Shown here piece by piece: positions 53,073-62,150 of a stretch of DNA of 64,000 bases. The notes below the pieces were generated by a model. It was not told where the DNA came from and made no database searches. It saw only the letters and a list, made by a program, of their open reading frames with translations. Made by a program: the position numbers and the translations under genes. The stretch covers positions 434,001 through 498,000 of the forward strand of contig NZ_FNVU01000004.1 in assembly GCF_900107965.1 (NCBI RefSeq), in the 5' to 3' direction. Numbering within the stretch: the stretch's first letter is position 1; each line of letters begins with the position of its first letter. This DNA comes from Actinacidiphila yanglinensis (GTDB taxonomy: Bacteria; Actinomycetota; Actinomycetes; Streptomycetales; Streptomycetaceae).

Positions 53073-53291
53073 ATGGCAGGCACCAGGGACCTCTCCGCGC
53101 ACGAGCAGACCTTCGACCGGATCAGGGAGGTCCGCGACCAGGCGATCCATCACGCCCGCCTGTCCCGGCAGTTCGCCGCCGAGCGCCGCGACCTGATGCA
53201 GGGCCTGATCGCCCAGGGCGTCTCGCAGGCGGACATCGCCCGCGAACTCGGCGTCACCCGCCAGGCCATCCAGAAGATGCTCGCCTGCTAG
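53073..53291 (+). CDS. Small helix-turn-helix protein (sigma-region-4-like)
   Basis: 72 residues. The first two-thirds is a charged helix (AHEQTFDRIREVRDQAIHHARL), and the C-terminus is a helix-turn-helix, GVSQADIARELGVTRQAIQKML. It may be a small repressor. There is no Shine-Dalgarno before the ATG at 53073; the promoter lies so close that the message should be nearly leaderless, which is common in actinomycetes. The palindrome between its -35 and -10 is a natural autoregulatory site. It follows dps by 65 nt, and a hairpin follows the stop. Confidence 0.8.
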   Translation: MAGTRDLSAHEQTFDRIREVRDQAIHHARLSRQFAAERRDLMQGLIAQGVSQADIARELGVTRQAIQKMLAC

Positions 53292-53306
53292 GGCGACCCA
53301 CGACCA

Positions 53307-53336
53307 AGGGCGCCCCGTTCGAAAACGTGGCGCCCT
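53307..53336 (+). terminator. Terminator after the small HTH gene
   Basis: AGGGCGCC (53307-53314) with GGCGCCCT (53329-53336) forms an 8-bp stem, extended by an inner CGTT/AACG pair around CGAA. It is 15 nt past the stop and followed by CTCGCTTCT. Confidence 0.75.
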
Positions 53337-53365
53337 CTCGCTTCTCCGACCTGCTGCTACGCGTG

Positions 53366-53438
53366 TGCCCCAGGCAGGATTCGAACCTGCGACACCGGCT
53401 TTAGGAGAGCCGTGCTCTATCCCCTGAGCTACTGGGGC
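53366..53438 (-). tRNA. tRNA-Arg (anticodon CCU)
   Basis: On the minus strand a 73-nt cloverleaf is complete: acceptor GCCCCAG pairing with CTGGGGC, D-arm with AGCTCAGGGG, anticodon stem CGGCT/AGCCG with loop CTCCTAA (anticodon CCT, reading AGG), T-arm with GGTTCGAATCC, and discriminator A at 53366. CCA is not encoded. It stands alone between two protein genes. tRNA genes like this are common phage or integrative-element attachment sites, but no integrase or duplicated tRNA end is seen here. Confidence 0.95.
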
Positions 53439-53807
53439 GGGGACCTGCGCCCACCGAGGTGGTGCGCTGCACACTGTACCGGTTGTCGGTGGCCGGCCGC
53501 GGAGCCGTACGACCCCATCCGCTGCCCATCCGCGACGGACACGTCCGATCGCCGGGAGGGCTCCGCGCTTCCGATGCCCGGGGGGTTCCGCCGGACCCCC
53601 GGTAGGAGCGGGTCTCCCACCGCGGACCGATGCCGTGCTTGCCTGGAACCGGGCCCGTTGATCCCTACGTGTCCGGGCGTGCTCGGGACCGAGGGGACGA
53701 GGCCGGAGCAAGCGCGGGACTGCCCCATCCGTTGGGACCCGCAATGCCTTGCGCGGCGAAAAGCCGCACGCCCCTGGAACCCACCCGCGGAACGGAGCGA
53801 AGGACCG
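53439..53807. other. Intergenic region between tRNA-Arg and the aldo/keto reductase
   Basis: 369 nt without a supported gene. The left part should hold the tRNA promoter (minus strand) and the right part the reductase promoter. An in-phase open frame runs through it into the reductase but reads as filler. No att-like repeat of the tRNA 3' end was noticed. Confidence 0.45.
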
Positions 53808-54824
53808 ATGGAACAGCGAATTCTCGGCGGCACGGGCATGTCCGTGAGCGCGTACGCCCTGGGCGCGATGATGTTCGGCGCGATGGGCAACACCGACCAC
53901 GACCAGTCCGTCCGCATGATCCACTCGGCGATCGACGCCGGCGTCACCTTCATCGACACGGCCGACGTCTACTCCGGCGGCGAGTCGGAGACGATCGTCG
54001 GAAAGGCGCTCAAGGGCCGTCGCGACGCCATCGTCCTGGCCACCAAGTTCGGGCTGCCGATGGGCGAGGACCCCAACCAGCGCGGCGGCTCGGCGCGCTG
54101 GATCCGCCGGGCGCTGGACGCCAGCCTGCGCCGCCTGGACACCGACTACGTCGACCTCTACCAGATGCACCGGCCCGATCCGCGCACCGACGTCGACGAG
54201 ACCCTCGGCGCGCTGTCGGACCTGGTCCGTGCCGGCAAGATCCGCGCCATCGGCAGCTCCTTCTTCGCGCCCGAGGAGACCGTCGAGGCGCAATGGACCG
54301 CCGAGCGCCGCGGACACCACCGCTTCCGCACCGAGCAGCCCCCGTACTCGATCCTCACCCGCGGCATCGAGAATCGTGTCCTGCCCACGGCGCAGCGCTA
54401 CGGGATGGGGGTGCTGACCTTCGGCCCGCTCAACTCCGGCTGGCTGTCCGGCCGGGCCGACCCGACCGCGGGGCACCGTAACGCCGGCCTCGGCGCGAAG
54501 ATGTTCGACCTGTCGCAACCTGGCGTCCAGGCCAAGGCCGAGGCCGTCGGGAAACTGGCGGAGCTGGCCGCACAGGTGGGGGTGTCGCTGCCGCACCTGG
54601 CCATCGCCTTCGTCCGCGCGCACCCGGCGGTGACGTCGGTGCTGATCGGTCCGCGCCGGCCCGAGCAGCTGGCCGACCTGCTCGCCGGCGCCGACGTGGT
54701 GCTGGGGGACGACGTCCTCGACCGGATCGACGAGATCGTGCCCCCGGGGGTGGACGTCCACGCCGGCGACTTCTACATCGACCCGACCCCGCCCATCCTC
54801 GACAAGCGGCTGCGACGCCGTTGA
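53808..54824 (+). CDS. Aldo/keto reductase
   Basis: 338 residues, TIM-barrel NADPH-dependent oxidoreductase acting on aldehydes or ketones. The catalytic tetrad is visible: Asp and Tyr in FIDTADVYSGGESE, Lys in VLATKFGLPMG and His in DLYQMHRPDP. The cofactor-binding part near the C-terminus is SVLIGPRRPEQLADLL. It belongs to the YajO/Tas-like group; the substrate is unknown. AAGGA precedes the ATG at 53808, which agrees with the family N-terminus (MEQRILGGTGMSVSAYALG). Convergent with paaE across 63 nt. Confidence 0.92.
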   Translation: MEQRILGGTGMSVSAYALGAMMFGAMGNTDHDQSVRMIHSAIDAGVTFIDTADVYSGGESETIVGKALKGRRDAIVLATKFGLPMGEDPNQRGGSARWIRRALDASLRRLDTDYVDLYQMHRPDPRTDVDETLGALSDLVRAGKIRAIGSSFFAPEETVEAQWTAERRGHHRFRTEQPPYSILTRGIENRVLPTAQRYGMGVLTFGPLNSGWLSGRADPTAGHRNAGLGAKMFDLSQPGVQAKAEAVGKLAELAAQVGVSLPHLAIAFVRAHPAVTSVLIGPRRPEQLADLLAGADVVLGDDVLDRIDEIVPPGVDVHAGDFYIDPTPPILDKRLRRR

Positions 54825-54887
54825 CGCGCGGGGCGGCGCGGCGCAGGGCTCGTCGAGACCCCACGCAGCGCCGCCCGGAGGTGTGCC

Positions 54888-56000
54888 TCAGGCGTCGTAG
54901 TCGACGGTGAGCGCGTCGGACGCCGGGAAGGACTGGCAGGTCAGCACGTAACCGGCCTCGACCTCGGCGGCCTCCAGGGCGAAGTTGCGGCGCATGTCGG
55001 CCCGGCCCTCGGTGATCTTGGCCCGGCAGGTGCCGCAGACGCCGCCCTTGCAGGCGAAGGGGAGGTCGGGGCGGCTGCGTTGCGCACCGTCGAGGATCGT
55101 GGTGTCGGTGGGAAGGGCGGCGGTCGTGGTGCGGCCGTCGAGGGTGAGCGTCACCTGGCTGACCGGGCCCTCGACGGCGTCGTCGGTGTGGCGCAGCGGG
55201 GTGATGGGCTCGTCGTCGGCGAAGAACAGCTCCTGGTGGACCCGGTCGCCGGGTATGTGCAGGTCCGCCAGCAGCCCCCGCGCATCGGTGACCATGCCGT
55301 GCGGGCCGCACAGCCACCAGTGGTCGACGCTCGGCACGTCGACCAGGCCCTCGACGAGCGCGGCGAGCCGGTCGGCGTCCAGGCGTCCGGACAGCAGCTC
55401 GGCTTCGCGGGGCTCGCGCGAGAGCACGTGCCCGATCTGGAACCGGGCGGGGTGGAGGTCCTTCAGATCGGCCAGCTCGTCCGCGAACATCACCGTGTCG
55501 GTGCGGCGGTTGCCGTAGAAGAGGGTCACCTTCGAGACGATGTCGGCGGCGAGCACGGACTCGGCGATGGACAGCATCGGGGTGATGCCGGACCCGGCGG
55601 CGATGAGCACGTGGTGACCCGGAGTGTCGAGGTCGGGGGTGAATGCGCCGCTGGGCGCCAATGCCTCCACGGTGTCCCCGGGCCGCAGGTCGTGCACCAG
55701 CCAGGACGAGAAGAGCCCGTCGGGCACGACCCGCACCCCGATACGGGGCGGCGCGCCGGCCGGTGAGCAGATCGAGTAGGAGCGGCGCTCGTCGCGTCCG
55801 TCCACGGTGCGCCGCAGCGTCAGGGACTGGCCGGGCCGGTGCGCGAACTCCTCGGCCAGCTCGGCGGGCACGTCGAAGCCGACGACCGCCGCGTCCTCAC
55901 ACAGCGGCCGCACCTCGGAGACCCTCAGGGAGTGGAACGCGGGTCGCCGCCTCGGGCGGGCGGTCTCCCTGTGCGGGGTGGCTGCGGTGGTGGGGGCCAT
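54888..56000 (-). CDS. paaE: Phenylacetyl-CoA epoxidase reductase subunit PaaE
   Basis: 370 residues. PaaE passes electrons from NADPH to the PaaABC epoxidase. It has an N-terminal ferredoxin-reductase module with FAD site RRSYSICSPAG (about 73-83) and NADP site VLIAAGSGITPMLSIAESVL (about 131-150), YGNRRTDTVMF, then a C-terminal plant-type 2Fe-2S domain, ACKGGVCGTC plus a later Cys in LTCQSF. It is the last gene of paaABCDE, and its ATG at 56000 overlaps the paaD stop (TGATG), with AAGGAG upstream. The frame start three bases earlier is a GTG and unlikely. Confidence 0.95.
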   Translation of the reverse strand: MAPTTAATPHRETARPRRRPAFHSLRVSEVRPLCEDAAVVGFDVPAELAEEFAHRPGQSLTLRRTVDGRDERRSYSICSPAGAPPRIGVRVVPDGLFSSWLVHDLRPGDTVEALAPSGAFTPDLDTPGHHVLIAAGSGITPMLSIAESVLAADIVSKVTLFYGNRRTDTVMFADELADLKDLHPARFQIGHVLSREPREAELLSGRLDADRLAALVEGLVDVPSVDHWWLCGPHGMVTDARGLLADLHIPGDRVHQELFFADDEPITPLRHTDDAVEGPVSQVTLTLDGRTTTAALPTDTTILDGAQRSRPDLPFACKGGVCGTCRAKITEGRADMRRNFALEAAEVEAGYVLTCQSFPASDALTVDYDA

Positions 56001-56521
56001 CACAACTCCTTGACGTGCTCGAAGGGTTCAAGGCAGGCGTGGCAGCGCCACAGCGACCGGCAGGCGGTGGCGGAGAAGCGGGAGGTCTGCTCGGTGTCGG
56101 TGCTGCCGCAGCGCGGGCAGGGGACGGCCTGCCGGGTGGCGCCGAGCACCAGCGGGACGGGCCCGGCGGCCTTGCGCGGCGCGCGGCCGGGGGGCGCGAT
56201 GCCGTGCTCGCGCAGCTTGCGCCGGCCTTCGGGGCTGATCCGGTCGGTGCTCCACGGGGGGTCGAGGACGGTGCGGATCTCGACCTGCGCGAATCCGGCC
56301 GCGTGCAGCCGCGCGGCGACGTCGGCCCGCATCTCGGCCATGGCGGGGCATCCCGAATACGTCGGCGTGAGGCTGGCGACGACGGTCCCGTCCGGCGTGG
56401 TCCGCACCTCGCGCAGCACCCCGAGATCGGCCAGGGTGAGCATCGGCAGCTCGGGATCGGGCACCTCGGCGGCGATCCGCCGGGCCCGCTGCTCATCGGG
56501 GAGGGCAGGCGTGGTCACCAT
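56000..56521 (-). CDS. paaD: Phenylacetate degradation protein PaaD (Fe-S/SUF assembly-like)
   Basis: 173 residues. The N-terminal MIP18/DUF59 domain (about 15-90) has PDPELPMLTLADLGVLR and LTPTYSGCPAM. The C-terminus has a zinc-ribbon-like part (PCPRCGSTD near 140 and WRCHACLEPF near 162). PaaD is needed for maturation of the PaaE/epoxidase Fe-S or di-iron centres. The paaC stop overlaps its start by 7 nt if ATG 56521 is used; GTG 56518 would give the GTGA overlap. GGAGG sits just upstream. Confidence 0.92.
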   Translation of the reverse strand: MVTTPALPDEQRARRIAAEVPDPELPMLTLADLGVLREVRTTPDGTVVASLTPTYSGCPAMAEMRADVAARLHAAGFAQVEIRTVLDPPWSTDRISPEGRRKLREHGIAPPGRAPRKAAGPVPLVLGATRQAVPCPRCGSTDTEQTSRFSATACRSLWRCHACLEPFEHVKEL

Positions 56522-57411
56522 GTCGCCTCCGGGTGCTCTCGGGCCACGCTCTGCAACTCCTCGAGCAACGGGGCCAGGTGCTCGGTGTGCTCGCCGCCGC
56601 GCCCCCGATACGGCGCCGCGGGCCGCTCCGGCAGGTCGAGCCCGGCCGCGGCCAGGACCTGGCGAAGTACGCCCAGGGTCTCCTCGCGTACGGCCTCGGT
56701 CCCGGTGTCCGGCGCCGCGAGGATGCCGGGCACGGTGTCGCCGGTCGCGGTGAGCAACTCCTCGACGTACGGTGCCAGCTCGCGCAGGGCGGCCCGCATC
56801 CTGCGGTGCGACTCCTCGGTGCCGTCCCCGAGCCGTACCACCCAGTCGGCGGCGTACTGGCGGTGATAGGTCAGCTCGGGTACGGCCTTGGCCGCGATGG
56901 CGGCGAGTACCGGGTCGGAGGTGCCGGCGAGACGGGACAGTAGGGCGAGCCGCCACGTCGAAAGGATCAGCAGGCGGGCGATCGACAACGCGAAGTCGCC
57001 GTTCGGCAGCTCCACCAGTGCCACGTTGCGGAAGTCGGCGGGCGCGCGGAAGTACGCGTAGGCGTCCTCGCGGCGGTCGGTGCCGTCGACCTGACCGCAG
57101 CGCGCGTACAGCATCCGGGCCTGTCCGAGGAGGTCCAGGCCGATGTTCGCGAGCGCGACCTCCTCCTCCAACTCCGGTGCGCGGGTGCACCACTCGGCGA
57201 GGCGCTGGGACGCGACCAGGGCGTCGTCGCCGAGTGCGAGGCACACCGCGGCCAGGGCGGAGCCGTCCACGGCGTCGGGCACCGCGGTGTCGACGCCGTG
57301 CAGCGGGTCGGAGAAGCCGGTGCCGAACGCCCAGCGGGCGTCGCCGTCGTCATGTCCCTCGGCCAGCGAGAGGTAGACGTGGTCGTCGTCGGCCGCCTCG
57401 GTGGAACTCAT
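56515..57411 (-). CDS. paaC: Phenylacetyl-CoA epoxidase structural subunit PaaC
   Basis: 298 residues of the ferritin-like PaaC fold. It lacks the di-iron site and scaffolds PaaA. Recognisable stretches are ALGDDALVASQRLAEWCTRAPELEEEVALANIGLDLLGQARMLY and ELTYHRQYAADWVVRLGDGTEESHRRM. AAGGAGG 8 nt before ATG 57411 fixes the start and agrees with the family length; upstream frame extension is filler. It lies 25 nt after paaB and overlaps paaD, consistent with one operon. Confidence 0.95.
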   Translation of the reverse strand: MSSTEAADDDHVYLSLAEGHDDGDARWAFGTGFSDPLHGVDTAVPDAVDGSALAAVCLALGDDALVASQRLAEWCTRAPELEEEVALANIGLDLLGQARMLYARCGQVDGTDRREDAYAYFRAPADFRNVALVELPNGDFALSIARLLILSTWRLALLSRLAGTSDPVLAAIAAKAVPELTYHRQYAADWVVRLGDGTEESHRRMRAALRELAPYVEELLTATGDTVPGILAAPDTGTEAVREETLGVLRQVLAAAGLDLPERPAAPYRGRGGEHTEHLAPLLEELQSVAREHPEATW

Positions 57412-57436
57412 GCCGTCTGCCTCCTTCGGGTGCGCC

Positions 57437-57766
57437 TCATATGTGGGGGACGTCGTCGGGGATGTCGTAGAACGTGGGGTGCCGGTAGACCTTGTCGGCG
57501 CTGGGCGCGAAGAACGGGTCCTTCTCGTCCCGAGTGGACGCCGCGATGTGCGAGGAACGGACCACCCAGATCGACACCCCCTCGTTGCGACGCGTGTACA
57601 GGTCACGGGCGTGCGTGAGGGCCATCGTGTCGTCAGCGGCGTGCAGCGAGCCGACGTGCACGTGGTTCAGGCCGCGCTTGCCGCGGACGAACACCTCGTA
57701 CAGCGGCCAGTCGCCCTTGGACGGTGTGCCGTTGTCGCCGTTGCGGCCGATCTGTGCATCGCTCAT
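57437..57766 (-). CDS. paaB: Phenylacetyl-CoA epoxidase subunit PaaB
   Basis: 109 residues, the usual size. PaaB bridges the PaaAC heterodimers and is required for full activity. Family sequence is clear: [50 protein letters not shown]. Its ATG overlaps the paaA stop as ATGA (57763-57766). It is followed by paaC after 25 nt. Confidence 0.96.
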   Translation of the reverse strand: MSDAQIGRNGDNGTPSKGDWPLYEVFVRGKRGLNHVHVGSLHAADDTMALTHARDLYTRRNEGVSIWVVRSSHIAASTRDEKDPFFAPSADKVYRHPTFYDIPDDVPHI

Positions 57767-58776
57767 GCCGCTGCCCCCTCGTGTGTCCGTGCCTGAGCGC
57801 GTGCGGCCTGCTTGGCGGCGTGTGCGGCGGCCGCCTCACGCACCCAGGCGCCGTCCTCGTGTGCGGCGGTGCGTCGCGCGACCCGCTCGTCGTTGCACGG
57901 CCCGTCGCCGGCTATCACGCGCTTCAACTCCGACCAGTCGGGCGTGCCGAAGTCGTGCCGTCCGCGCTTCTCGTTCCACCGCAACTGCGGGTCGGGGAGG
58001 GTGACGCCGAGCTTCTCGGCCTGAGGCACGGTCATGTCGACGAACCGCTGCCGCAACTCGTCGTTGGTGTGGCGCTTGATCTTCCAGGCCATGGAGGCGG
58101 CCGAGTTCGGTGAGTCGCCGTCCGGCGGCCCGAACATCATCAGCGACGGCCACCACCAGCGGTCCACCGCGTCCTGCACCATCGCGCGCTGCGCCTGCGT
58201 GCCGCGCATCATCGTCAGCAGGAGCTCATAGCCCTGCCGCTGGTGGAAGGACTCCTCCTTGCAGATCCGTACCATCGCTCGCGCGTAGGGACCGTAGGAG
58301 CTGCGGCACAGCGGCACCTGGTTGCAGATCGCCGCGCCGTCGACGAACCAGCCGATGACGCCGACGTCAGCGAAGGTCGGCGTCGGGTAATTGAAGATCG
58401 ACGAGTACTTCTGCCGTCCGGAGATCAGCCGCTCGGTCAGATCCGCCCGGTCCGCGCCCAGGGTCTCCGCGGCGGAGTAGAGGTACAGCCCGTGGCCGGC
58501 CTCGTCCTGCACTTTCGCGAAGAGGATCGCCTTACGGCGCAGAGAGGGCGCGCGGGTGATCCACTCGCCCTCCGGCTGCATGCCGATGATCTCGGAGTGC
58601 GCGTGCTGCGCGATCTGCCGGACCAGGGTCCGGCGGTACCCCTCCGGCATCCAGTCGCGCGGCTCGATCCGCTGGTCCTTGCCGATTGTCGCGTCGAAGC
58701 CGGCCTGGAGCCGACTCTCGGCACCCGGGTCCCGGTCCTCGTCCTGCTCCGCGGCGCGCGCGGGTCCTGCGGCCAT
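57763..58776 (-). CDS. paaA: Phenylacetyl-CoA epoxidase catalytic subunit PaaA
   Basis: 337 residues. PaaA is the di-iron oxygenase that epoxidises the ring of phenylacetyl-CoA, the committed step of aerobic phenylacetate degradation. Ferritin-like iron ligands are seen in [13 protein letters not shown] (E-x2-H) and [15 protein letters not shown] (E-x2-H of the second pair). Other conserved stretches are [15 protein letters not shown] and [15 protein letters not shown]. The ATG at 58776 has GGGAGG 6 nt upstream, so the longer frame is not used. A PaaR-type operator lies 13 nt upstream of the start. First gene of the operon. Confidence 0.96.
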   Translation of the reverse strand: MAAGPARAAEQDEDRDPGAESRLQAGFDATIGKDQRIEPRDWMPEGYRRTLVRQIAQHAHSEIIGMQPEGEWITRAPSLRRKAILFAKVQDEAGHGLYLYSAAETLGADRADLTERLISGRQKYSSIFNYPTPTFADVGVIGWFVDGAAICNQVPLCRSSYGPYARAMVRICKEESFHQRQGYELLLTMMRGTQAQRAMVQDAVDRWWWPSLMMFGPPDGDSPNSAASMAWKIKRHTNDELRQRFVDMTVPQAEKLGVTLPDPQLRWNEKRGRHDFGTPDWSELKRVIAGDGPCNDERVARRTAAHEDGAWVREAAAAHAAKQAARAQARTHEGAAA

Positions 58777-58788
58777 CGCTGCCTCCCA

Positions 58789-58806
58789 ACCGACCATTCG
58801 TTCGGT
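58789..58806. promoter_or_regulatory. PaaR-type (TetR family) operator before paaA
   Basis: ACCGACCATTCGTTCGGT is an 18-bp inverted repeat (6 of 7 bases per arm match), directly upstream of the paaA ribosome binding site. The ACCGAnC/GnTCGGT core matches the TetR-type PaaR sites that repress phenylacetate operons until phenylacetyl-CoA binds. No PaaR gene is in the window. Confidence 0.65.
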
Positions 58807-58934
58807 TCCGAGTCTCGCGGATTCCGGCGGCCTGCGCAAGCGCGGGGTGCGGGCCTGTGGACAACCACGGATGCGGGCAGCGACGGGGTCCGGGTGGAGG
58901 CTGGGAATAGGGGACCGGAGCGATCTGTTCGGTG

Positions 58935-58952
58935 TGGTTGAATGGTCAACCA
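58935..58952. promoter_or_regulatory. Candidate operator before the flavin monooxygenase operon
   Basis: TGGTTGA-ATGG-TCAACCA is a perfect 7-bp-arm inverted repeat with a 4-bp spacer, 21 nt upstream of the LLM oxidoreductase start. It resembles a MarR/PadR-size dimer site. No regulator gene is adjacent. Confidence 0.55.
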
Positions 58953-58973
58953 ATTGGGGATGGTGGGAGAGCG

Positions 58974-60101
58974 ATGCAGTTCGGAATCTTCACGGTCGGC
59001 GACGTCACGACCGACCCGACCACGGGTCGCACGCCGAGCGAGCGCGACCGGATCAAGGCGATGGTCGCGATCGCGCTGAAGGCCGAGGAGGTCGGGCTCG
59101 ACGTCTTCGCGACCGGCGAGCACCACAACCCGCCCTTCGTGCCGTCCTCGCCCACGACCATGCTCGGATACGTCGCGGCGCGGACCGAGCGCCTGATCCT
59201 GTCCACGTCCACCACCCTCATCACCACGAACGACCCGGTGAAGATCGCCGAGGACTTCGCTATGCTCCACCAGCTCGCCGACGGCCGGGTCGACCTGATG
59301 ATGGGGCGCGGCAACACCGGCCCGGTCTACCCGTGGTTCGGCAAGGACATCCGCGAGGGCATCCCGCTGGCCGTCGAGAACTACGCGCTGCTGCACAAGC
59401 TGTGGCGCGAGGAGTCGGTGGACTGGGCAGGCCGCTTCCGTACCCCGCTGCAGTCCTTCACCTCCACGCCGAGGCCGCTGGACGGCGTGCCGCCGTTCGT
59501 GTGGCACGGCTCCATCCGCAGCCCGGAGATCGCCGAGCAGGCCGCGTACTACGGCGACGGCTTCTTCGCCAACAACATCTTCTGGCCCAAGGACCACTTC
59601 AAGCGGCTGATCGGCCTGTACCGCGACCGTTTCGCGCACTACGGCCACGGCACGCCCGAGCAGGCGATCGTCGGCCTCGGCGGACAGGTGTTCATGCGGA
59701 AGAACTCCCAGGATGCGGTCCGCGAGTTCCGCCCGTACTTCGACAACGCGCCGGTCTACGGGCACGGCCCGTCCCTGGAGGAGTTCACCGAGCAGACCCC
59801 GCTGACCGTCGGCTCGCCGCAGGAGGTCATCGAGAAGACGCTGTCCTTCCGCGAGTCCTTCGGTGACTACCAGCGCCAGCTCTTCCTGATGGACCATGCC
59901 GGTCTGCCGCTGAAGACGGTGCTCGAACAGCTCGACATCCTCGGCGAGCAGGTCGTGCCCGTCCTGCGCGAGGAGTTCGCCATGGGGCGCCCGGCGCAGG
60001 TCCCGGACGGTCCCACCCACGAGGCGCTGGTCGCACGGCGTGACCAGGACGCCAAGGACGCCGCAGACATCGCGGCCGACCCCCAGGAGGTGCAGGCATG
60101 A
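58974..60101 (+). CDS. LLM-class flavin-dependent oxidoreductase (CE1758-like)
   Basis: 375 residues, luciferase-like TIM barrel that uses reduced FMN to oxygenate an unknown substrate. Opening [18 protein letters not shown], then [17 protein letters not shown] and [23 protein letters not shown] identify the family. It overlaps by ATGA (60098-60101) the FMN reductase gene, so the two make a two-component monooxygenase. GGGAGA precedes the ATG at 58974; the in-frame codon at 58932 lies upstream of the operator and is not used. It diverges from paaA across about 200 bp. The substrate is unknown. Confidence 0.92.
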   Translation: MQFGIFTVGDVTTDPTTGRTPSERDRIKAMVAIALKAEEVGLDVFATGEHHNPPFVPSSPTTMLGYVAARTERLILSTSTTLITTNDPVKIAEDFAMLHQLADGRVDLMMGRGNTGPVYPWFGKDIREGIPLAVENYALLHKLWREESVDWAGRFRTPLQSFTSTPRPLDGVPPFVWHGSIRSPEIAEQAAYYGDGFFANNIFWPKDHFKRLIGLYRDRFAHYGHGTPEQAIVGLGGQVFMRKNSQDAVREFRPYFDNAPVYGHGPSLEEFTEQTPLTVGSPQEVIEKTLSFRESFGDYQRQLFLMDHAGLPLKTVLEQLDILGEQVVPVLREEFAMGRPAQVPDGPTHEALVARRDQDAKDAADIAADPQEVQA

Positions 60102-60742
60102 CGAAGCGACTGGTCGTCGTCACCGCGGGCCTCGGCAAGCCGTCGTCCACCCGGCTGCTCGCCGACCGCCTGGCGACCGCCACCGGCCGGCGCGCCGAGG
60201 CCGACATCCAGGTGATCGAACTGCGCGAGCTCGCCAACGACATCGCGCAGAACATGGTCACGGGCTTCCCCTCGCCCCGGCTGCGTGACGCCGTCGACGC
60301 GGTCACCTCCGCCGACGGGCTGATCGCCGTCACCCCGGTCTTCACCGGCTCCTACAGCGGGCTGTTCAAGTCGTTCTTCGACGTGATCGACAAGGAGGCG
60401 CTCGCCGGGCTGCCCGTGCTGATCGCGGCCACCGGCGGCACCGCCCGGCACTCCCTGGTGCTGGAACACGCGATGCGCCCCCTGTTCGCCTACCTGCGAG
60501 CGGTGGTCGTCCCGACCGCGGTGTACGCCGCCTCCGAGGACTGGGCGTCGGACGGCGCCGGCGCGCTCGCCGGCCGCGTGGACCGGGCGGCGTCCGAACT
60601 CGCCGCGCTCCTGGGCGCCCGCCCGGACCGACCGCTGGGTGACAGCAACGGACCGGAGGAGCCGGGCCGACCGGCCGACGTGGACGACATGGCAGTCGTG
60701 CCGTTCGCGCAACAGCTCGCCGCGCTCGCCGTGGAGGGGTGA
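60098..60742 (+). CDS. NAD(P)H-dependent FMN reductase (CE1759-like)
   Basis: 214 residues, flavodoxin-like. It supplies FMNH2 to the adjacent LLM oxidoreductase, as the 4-nt ATGA overlap implies. Family features are VVVTAGLGKPSSTRLLADRLA, TPVFTGSYSGLFKSFFDVID, VLIAATGGTARHSLVLEHAMRPLFAYLRA and TAVYAASEDW. The C-terminal 40 residues are Asp/Pro-rich and probably not structured. Together with the preceding gene it forms a two-gene operon. Confidence 0.92.
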   Translation: MTKRLVVVTAGLGKPSSTRLLADRLATATGRRAEADIQVIELRELANDIAQNMVTGFPSPRLRDAVDAVTSADGLIAVTPVFTGSYSGLFKSFFDVIDKEALAGLPVLIAATGGTARHSLVLEHAMRPLFAYLRAVVVPTAVYAASEDWASDGAGALAGRVDRAASELAALLGARPDRPLGDSNGPEEPGRPADVDDMAVVPFAQQLAALAVEG

Positions 60743-60848
60743 CGTCGCGGGAGGAGACGTGACGCGCGTCTTCGTACGAGTGAGTTCCCGGGCGTCTGGT
60801 TGACGGGAGGAGTCGCCAACGCCCGACGCACCTGCGGCTGCGTGCCCG

Positions 60849-62150
60849 CTACGGCGCGGCCGCCGTCTTCCCGCCGCCTTGCTGGCGATCGTCAAGGAAC
60901 TGGACGATCGCCAGTCCCACGAGCGTCACCAAGGCGATCCAGAAGATGACCAGGCCCGTCGGATAGGACCACAGCAGCAGAGCGACCACCGCCGCCAGGA
61001 CGACCAGCCACTGCAGCAGGTGCCGGTGCCGGTGCACCCACGGCCCCACCGACCCCGTCGAGCGGAGCCCGGCGGCCTCCCTGACCGCCGTGATGCCCGA
61101 CTCCCACACCGACCTGACCCGCAGCGCCCACTTCCCGGATCCGCTCAGCCACGCACCGATGGCGACGACCACCCCGAGCACGATCACCGTGCGCACCGTC
61201 CCCCGCAGGAAGTGCAGGATCTGGTCGTAGATCGCGCCCGCCGCCCGCTCGTTGGTGTTCGCCGGCAGTTGGTTCAGATAGAAGATCCGGAAGATCGACA
61301 GTCCGATCCCCAAAAGCGCGACCCCGGCGGCCACCGCCAGCGCCGCCGTCACCAGCGCCCGGCGCCTGCGGGCCGCCAGCAGTACCCCGGCGCCCGCCAG
61401 GACCACCGTGATGACGGGCAGCCAGTTCCCGGCCAGTTGCAGCGCCCGGAAACCCGTCCTCACCCGCTTGACGTCATCGGACTTCACGAGCGTGAAGTCC
61501 GTGTGCACCTCCGGGATCTTCGAGGCCACCGTCAGGCCGCGGTCCACCAGCCGCTGCTTGACCTGCGCCACGACCGGCGCCAGGTCGAGCGTCACCGTGT
61601 CACCGTTGATCTTCACCGCGCTGTTGCTGTTACCCGTCAGCGCGCCGGTGAACGCGGCGTGCGCGTGGCGGTTGAGCTGCACCCACAGCGTCCGGAAGGC
61701 GTCGCTCGCCACGAAGTTCGCGACCGTCTGGCGCACGAAGTCCCTGATGCCGCTGGTGATCGGACCGTTCAGCGCACCGAGGGCGGCCTTGACCTCCGCC
61801 CGCTTGTCGGGCGCCACCTGCGACAGGATCGCGTTGATGTCGACCCGCTTCATCACCTCATCGGTGACCCTGTCGGTCACCGCCGCCTGGACGTCGGGCT
61901 GCGAGGCCAGAGGCTCGACCGTTCGCACATAGCGGTCGGTGTTCGCCATGTCGTCCGCTACCCACACCGCAACCGCGCTCAGGGGCGCGAGAAGCGCGGC
62001 CAGGGTGATCAGTACGGCGGACACGGCCGACCGCAGTCTGTGGCGCGCGGGATATCGGGCCCGCAGTGCGGCGAGCTCGGCCCGCTCGTCCTCACTGAGC
62101 GGGGCAAGGCTCGCGCCACTGGGGGGTGTGGCGTCAGCATCGCCGGACAT
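60849..62150 (-). CDS. Membrane protein of unknown function
   Basis: 433 residues. One membrane helix near residues 40-62 precedes a large extracytoplasmic domain (about 65-235, with VEPLASQPDVQAAVTDRVTDEVMKRVD and FVRQTVANFVASDAFRTLWVQLNRHAHAA). Further helices follow at about 245-265, 270-292, 320-345 and two near the C-terminus (385-425). This architecture is common in actinobacterial conserved integral membrane proteins with no assigned role. AGGGAGAG precedes the ATG at 62150, so 10 extra upstream codons are not used. Confidence 0.85.
   Translation of the reverse strand: MSGDADATPPSGASLAPLSEDERAELAALRARYPARHRLRSAVSAVLITLAALLAPLSAVAVWVADDMANTDRYVRTVEPLASQPDVQAAVTDRVTDEVMKRVDINAILSQVAPDKRAEVKAALGALNGPITSGIRDFVRQTVANFVASDAFRTLWVQLNRHAHAAFTGALTGNSNSAVKINGDTVTLDLAPVVAQVKQRLVDRGLTVASKIPEVHTDFTLVKSDDVKRVRTGFRALQLAGNWLPVITVVLAGAGVLLAARRRRALVTAALAVAAGVALLGIGLSIFRIFYLNQLPANTNERAAGAIYDQILHFLRGTVRTVIVLGVVVAIGAWLSGSGKWALRVRSVWESGITAVREAAGLRSTGSVGPWVHRHRHLLQWLVVLAAVVALLLWSYPTGLVIFWIALVTLVGLAIVQFLDDRQQGGGKTAAAP

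Noticed and set aside
53366..53438. tRNA-Arg as an element attachment site
   Set aside because: No integrase, no repeated tRNA 3' end and no composition shift beside it.
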